Source of the DNA: Morinoia aosen | Lineage: Eukaryota > Arthropoda > Malacostraca > Amphipoda > Talitridae | Reading direction: 5' to 3' | Assembly (NCBI GenBank): GCA_030386875.1 | Contig: CM059566.1 | Location: forward strand, 35,624,068-35,688,067 | DNA: 64,000 nucleotides | Part shown: piece after piece, positions 59,413 through 64,000 of the stretch | Numbering within the stretch: position 1 is the stretch's first letter | How the letters are laid out: each line of letters starts with the position of its first letter | Program-made: the position numbers and the translations under genes | The notes under the pieces: model-generated | The model's database searches: none | What the model was told of the DNA's origin: nothing | What the model saw: only the letters and a program-made list of their open reading frames with translations

Positions 59413-59964
59413 AGGCATTGCTTACTACGTTCTCGCGATTGGTGCCTGCTTAGAAAAACCTCACCCCATGTTGGAGGCACATAAACTTCAATTCCGGCCC
59501 TCCTCGGCCCTGCCACATCTACCGTCGGTCAGAACCGTAGCCGGAATGGTAGTCCCTTTCCCGAAGGTTCCATGAAAGATGCAGGTTTCGTTGCAAGCAC
59601 TCGTGAAAAAAACGATCACTGAATTTCTTTTTGTCGTGTAGCAGTCATGAGCAACTGCTTTACTACTACTTCAGTTGTTATTATTCAGTCATTATTTATG
59701 GATTACAGGAAGCTGATTACAAAGTTTGCACTATAAAATTTTACTTTAGGACATGGTATCTAGTTTTATAAGTATTTTGAATCATCAGCTAATTAAATAA
59801 CTAAACTATTCATTATTGAGTGTAAATAATATACTTGATGAGCATTAGTTTGTATTTGTCAATTTGGGTTATTAATTCCCGTCTGCTGGACTGATAAATT
59901 TTCGTCCTTAAAGTCATATGATAATGTTGTTATTGATCCAGTCGTCATTGCCGTTGATGCAAGT

Positions 59965-60300
59965 CCCCTCAGGGAGGTACGACTTCTCTATTTTGGGGAT
60001 TAGTGTTCCCAAGGGAAAATATATTCCGAGCCGAAGGTTTGGTTGGTGCTTTTTTTGTTGAAATAGGATAAGTGTTTAAATCTTTCAGCCCATTTTTCAG
60101 CATATTGCTGTTTTTCAAAAATTTTACGTTCTTTATACATTTATATTTTGTTTCATAAGCTTCTTTTAATCTGGGTTTTCATACACAGGGTATGGGGACA
60201 CCCCTTGTCCATAGATCCATGCCAACCGGGGCGTTCCTCTCTTCGAAAACCTTTGTTGAAGTTTGGGAAGCTTAAACTGACTCATCATACAATCAAATCT
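59965..60300 (+). mobile_element. SINE-like retroposon family A, copy 4 (diverged)
   Basis: Begins CCCCTCAGGGAGG like the other copies and keeps the ATTAGTGTTCCCAAGGG, TTGTTGAAATAGGAT and final GGGAAGCTTAAACT landmarks, then ends ACAATCAAATCT. It is more diverged than copies 1-3, and no target duplication could be recognised. Confidence 0.65.
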
Positions 60301-62129
60301 TGAAATATCTTCACTCTAATACTATCTTGAAATTTCTCATAATCTTATTACCGTTTAACTAATGAGCCATCATTTCTTCAGGATTGCAAATTTCTTGAAT
60401 CTATTTTCAATCACTGAGCCTAAGCCCAATGCGATGATCATACAGTGTTATCCCTAAGAACTTTTTGCTAAGCATTTTTGAACTATATCTTCTTTTCTCA
60501 TCCCGAAGTGTCTGATCTCTTGGGGAAGTAAGGTTGTGTCTCCTGTTACGTGCATTGTAAATGGCGGTAATGTTAAATATGATGGATGCACTAACTTTGC
60601 CCCTGAGACCAGATGTGGGCAGCTCTGGTATAGTTAAAGCTCCATTTACCAACATTACTGAGTAGATGCCATCAAATCCCATCAATTTCAACTGGAAGGA
60701 TAATTTCGAAGTAATTCAGTTCTATTAGAAATAACATTGATCTGTATATGGCAGCAAAGAGAAACATTGACAAATTGAATCCTATTGTGTATTTTGGGCA
60801 TACCAATTTTTTTTCAAAGATTTTCACAGTCCAGATTTCAGACGGTCTGCTCTCGAGTCTTGCCTCAGTAATTCATTCGTTAACATAAAATTGTGTTTTC
60901 AGTTCTTAGTTTAGGATTTTAAACGCTTTTATTCATGATTCAGCGAATAAATACTTAGTCAAATGACTGCCCCGAAATGAATTTTTTCTTCTGTTTCAGA
61001 TTCGGACTTAATTTTCAATTCTCCAGGTGATGGCTCTAGTTTTTAGCTCAAACGCAACTTTAATGGAATCCTTTCTCTGAAACGTAACTTTCTTTATGAA
61101 TAGTTGTTTTGGACAAGTTAGTCCGCAAACTGACTGATTGCGGAATTTGAAGCTGTATTAAATTTGTTGAAAACTGAATTATGATTTATCGTCCATTTAC
61201 TGCCTGCTATAATGACAGAACACCACTAAGAACATGGCTGCATAAATCGCTGGATTCAGCACTTATATCTTTAGTTTGTGTTAGGATGGATTAAATTGTG
61301 TACACTGGTTATCTTCGATCGAATATGCCGTAGAATTATTCGTATATAGCAGCACTTCAAGTTATACGTGAATCAAGATCACAAGCTGTTTAAGAACTTA
61401 TAAATAAAAAACGCAAAAAAATTGAAGAAAAATAGTTTTTCTCCAGTGAAATTTAAAAATAAAATGCTGCACAACTGCAGTTCTTATAAATGGACTGTAA
61501 ATAACTATAAAGAAAGTAGTAAGTGGAGCTTTAGAAGGATATCCTCAATAAATATAGTGCGGTTTGGGGTAAATTCTACAGTCTGCTGAAACCAAGATGA
61601 ACCTGTCATAGTTAAATGCATGTGTAAATTACCCTATGCTGCTCCTGCTCATTAAATGTAGGTAACGTGACATACTTAGATGGTAGTACATGTCTCAACT
61701 TTCGTGATTTTACATAAGCAAAAAGCTTCTGTTGTAAAAGGCTTCGATGTGTAAAGCTGGAACTGTGTCCTAAAATCGATGAGCCATCGAAAATATTCCG
61801 AAACTACATTTGAGAAAAGGGATGTGGATAGGAATAAGAATGAGTTTAATAAGAATCCAACGAAAATTATCGAGAGAAAATTTGTCCCAGAGACCTTTTG
61901 AAGAGCAACTGCGTTATTTTTGAACAGTATGTTTTCCGGGAAACCGAATCATTCACTCCACAATCGTCTACACAGTACTGGGTTAGGATTCTCCAATTAA
62001 TGAAAAGTATGAATAAATCGCAATTCTGGAAATATTCACAGAAAAAACAATTGACGGAAGCTACGTTTCATCACGAGATATATTTACGATTTCATTGGTC
62101 ATGTCATGTCGGATAGTAGCGTCAATATA
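60301..62129. other. Mostly featureless
   Basis: Contains the weak minus-strand exon candidate at 60407-60701 and otherwise AT-rich unique sequence. Confidence 0.4.
60407..60701 (-). CDS. Weak candidate exon (about 94 codons), unidentified
   Basis: On the minus strand a CCTTCCAG resembling a 3' splice site (about 60702) is followed by an open frame running to a TGA at 60407. The peptide contains MGFDGIYSVMLVNGALTIPE near its start and a basic middle section (NARNRRHN). It is not low-complexity and not tied to a tandem array. I recognise no domain. It could be an exon, a transposon relic or chance. Confidence 0.2.
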
Positions 62130-62280
62130 GCAGTAAAGTTTCTAATATTAATATTATTGCAATCGCCAATAATTCTAATAATTAGAACAATATTACTTAT
62201 ATTAATACTAATACTACAAATGTTACTAATATTACTATTACTACGACTCCTATAAATGACCCTACTATTAAAAAAAATTA
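62130..62280. repeat. TAATA-rich simple sequence
   Basis: Interspersed TAATATTA, ACTAATA and ATTACTA motifs. Low complexity. Confidence 0.7.
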
Positions 62281-62360
62281 ATGTGAAAAACACTCCAAAC
62301 ATGGGACCTCACTTTGAATAATGGCCAGGTTTTAAGCTATAACGTTAAAATGAGGGTATT

Positions 62361-62605
62361 GGTGCATGAAAATTGTCGTTTCTTTCGTTCATGTGCGTGA
62401 ATTGGTGACTGTAGGCGGGCTGCTTTCGTGCATGTGCGTGGAAATTGAAGACTGTTGGCGTGTTTCTTTCGTGGGTGTACGTGAAAATTTGTGACTGTAG
62501 GCGTGTTGCATGTGCGTGAAAATTTGTGACTGTAGGCGTGTTGCTTTCGTGCATGTGCGTGAAAATTGGTGACTGTAGGCGTGTTACTTTCGTGCTTGAG
62601 CGATA
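62361..62605. repeat. Minisatellite, about 44 bp x 5-6
   Basis: Units share TTTCGTGCATGTGCGTGAAA and ATTGGTGACTGTAGGCGTGT. Minus-strand open frames of 112-156 codons here are readings of the repeat. Confidence 0.85.
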
Positions 62606-62926
62606 TTTTTGTGTGACGCCACAAGACGTGGATGCAAAATAATGATGGGCTAAGTGGCTGGTTTCTGCTATATGATATTCCATTCTGTTCCCTTTTATTG
62701 GGACCTGGAACTGGCCCGTATTGAATGTACAACCACGTAATGCTATGGAAGTACGTACAGTTGACAGTCATAGGTACAGTCACTGTAAAGAAGTTGTAAC
62801 AAATCACACAAGTATGAGCTCAATTTCAGTCATTGTTACAGTTGCACAACCTCGCCCAATGTAACAATTTGTCTTTTCAAATGATTCAAATACAGTCAGA
62901 TTGGTGAAGTCGAAGAGACCAACTCA

Positions 62927-63511
62927 TGTAAGTTGCGGGGACTTACAGTAGATGAGCGTCTGACCTTCAAAGAGCACATCGCGCTCATATTAGTACTAAG
63001 TTATCAAAATCTGTTGGAATCTTCCATAAAACGAAAAATCTATTTCGTGTAGAAGCTTCGCAAGTACTTAATCGAACGCTCATTTTACCATTCTTAGAGT
63101 ACGGAATAAAAGCATGACACGGGATTGATAGAAATAATATTAATGTACTTTTTACTCTGCAAAAAAGAGCCATCAGAGCGGTGAAGAAACTAGAATATAT
63201 TGCTCACGCTGATGATTCAGCCCAAAGTTTGAAAATGCTTTAACTTCCGGGTCTCTACAAACTTTCCACGTGTAATTTGATGCAGAAAACATTGACCGAT
63301 GATGGCGACAAAGACTTCAAACAACTTCCAACTGCTCAAACTGGTCATCACAACTATTTAACCCGAATTAGAAGTAACTTCATGCTTCCTTCTTTTTCAA
63401 AAGCTCGGTCACTACATAGTATCCTTTTTATTGGAACAATTGCTTGCGGATATGCGTGAAATAAATTCTTACAGAGCTTTCAAAATAAATCTTGAAACCC
63501 TTATCCTATAG
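62927..63511 (+). pseudogene. Decayed non-LTR retrotransposon reverse-transcriptase C-terminus (CR1/Jockey-like)
   Basis: Conceptual translation with frameshifts gives the familiar end of a LINE ORF2: GLTVDERLTFKEHI, then KSVGIFHKTKNLF, ILPFLEYGIKAW-like (the Trp codon is now TGA), LQKRAIRAVKK, AHADD, LPGLYKL and, near the end, HNYLTRIRSNFMLPSFSKAR. This order matches the region following the catalytic palm in CR1/Jockey-type elements. The catalytic part is absent, so the copy is 5'-truncated. Frameshifts (for example near 62995 and 63440) and at least two internal stops make it inactive. The frame ends with TAG at 63509-63511. Confidence 0.75.
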
Positions 63512-63905
63512 GAATGTTAATCATGTAAGATGACCAAGTGAACTCATTTCTCCTAAACGACTCTTCTTGATTGGGTAATTTGCCATGGTTAATGTCATTG
63601 ATCTTCAGTGTGTTCGCAAGTCGTTTCTAGAATACGTTAACATCTAGCTCATATAAACTACTTTGGAAAATTAGGTATTGAATCTCGAGTGAACTAATTC
63701 CTTGGCCAGTCTACTGCGAAACTAGCTTAAGTGAATTAGGTTAAACATAATTGTACACCTTAGAATAGCGTTGGTGGTAGGATGCCCTAGAAGTCACTGA
63801 ACTTATTCGGGCCCCACAAGTAGCTATACTCTAATTTGACCATTGTACTAGACTTAAGAAACAATCTACTTCTGTATCGCTTGTAGTAAATGAATTTTTT
63901 AAATT
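63512..63905 (+). mobile_element. 3' UTR of the LINE relic
   Basis: AT-rich sequence following the decayed reverse-transcriptase frame. About 300 bp of it (from about 63600) matches 10083-10390 in the opposite orientation, including stretches around 63760 (rtaggatgccctagaagt) and 63860 (acttctgtatcgcttgta). That marks it as part of a dispersed element family. The end near 63905 is where the two copies stop aligning. Confidence 0.6.
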
Positions 63906-64000
63906 GTTTAAATATTTGAGTAATGTGGCTCAAGTAGGGATGAAATGCAAGTACATCCTCTGGCTATGACCGTGTACCAGTAGTGTTGATTATTTCTTTT

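Noticed and set aside
62337..62807. 156- and 112-codon minus frames
   Set aside because: Mostly translations of the 44-bp repeat.

Overview
This is eukaryotic nuclear DNA, almost certainly animal and most likely arthropod. The evidence is a spliced gene with a signal-peptide exon, AT-rich background, tRNA-derived SINEs, non-LTR (CR1/Jockey-like) relics, hAT-type and foldback DNA elements, and a SINE tail of AACCT pentamers, the complement of the arthropod telomere repeat TTAGG. No species can be assigned from sequence alone. No bacterial operons, rRNA genes, CRISPR arrays or intact viral genes are visible.

The window is very gene-poor. One gene is well supported: a minus-strand, two-coding-exon gene (13872-16283) for a 552-residue, highly acidic, cysteine-free protein with an N-terminal signal peptide. 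The second coding exon carries nearly all of the protein. The signal peptide sits in a 55-nt exon 753 nt upstream, and the joined frame is exact. A second, weaker plus-strand candidate is a terminal exon at 20851-21011 preceded by tandem copies of a 48-nt, phase-symmetric mini-exon. In both loci the segment around the 3' splice site has been tandemly copied three times. Two short open frames (34827-35039 and 60407-60701, both minus) are listed as weak candidates only.

The rest is repeats. Region by region: 0-6 kb holds two inverted copies of a CCGTCC-rich terminal-repeat element; 6-11 kb has MITEs, minisatellites and an inverted 3' fragment of the same LINE family that ends the window; 13.8-16.3 kb is the main gene; 17-23 kb is minisatellites around the candidate plus-strand exon; 24-25.3 kb is a 1.23-kb foldback transposon with an 8-bp target duplication and a second inverted-repeat element nested inside; 26-35 kb is mostly featureless; 35.8-37.8 kb has two arrays, one carrying an E-box CACGTG in most units; 34-39 kb and 60 kb carry four copies of a SINE-like family (here family A), two with clear 13-14 bp target duplications; 40-59 kb is dominated by long arrays with unit lengths 20, 19, 18, 21, 22, 24, 22, 13 and 21 bp; 62.9-63.9 kb is a decayed LINE reverse-transcriptase C-terminus with its 3' UTR.

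Most long open frames are readings of the arrays, open in several frames at once, and are not genes. The most informative observations are the gene with its hidden signal-peptide exon, the tandemly copied splice-acceptor segments, the nested foldback element, the retroposon family with measurable insertion sites, and the higher-order structure and extreme homogeneity of some arrays. I found no convincing evidence of a new multi-gene system.
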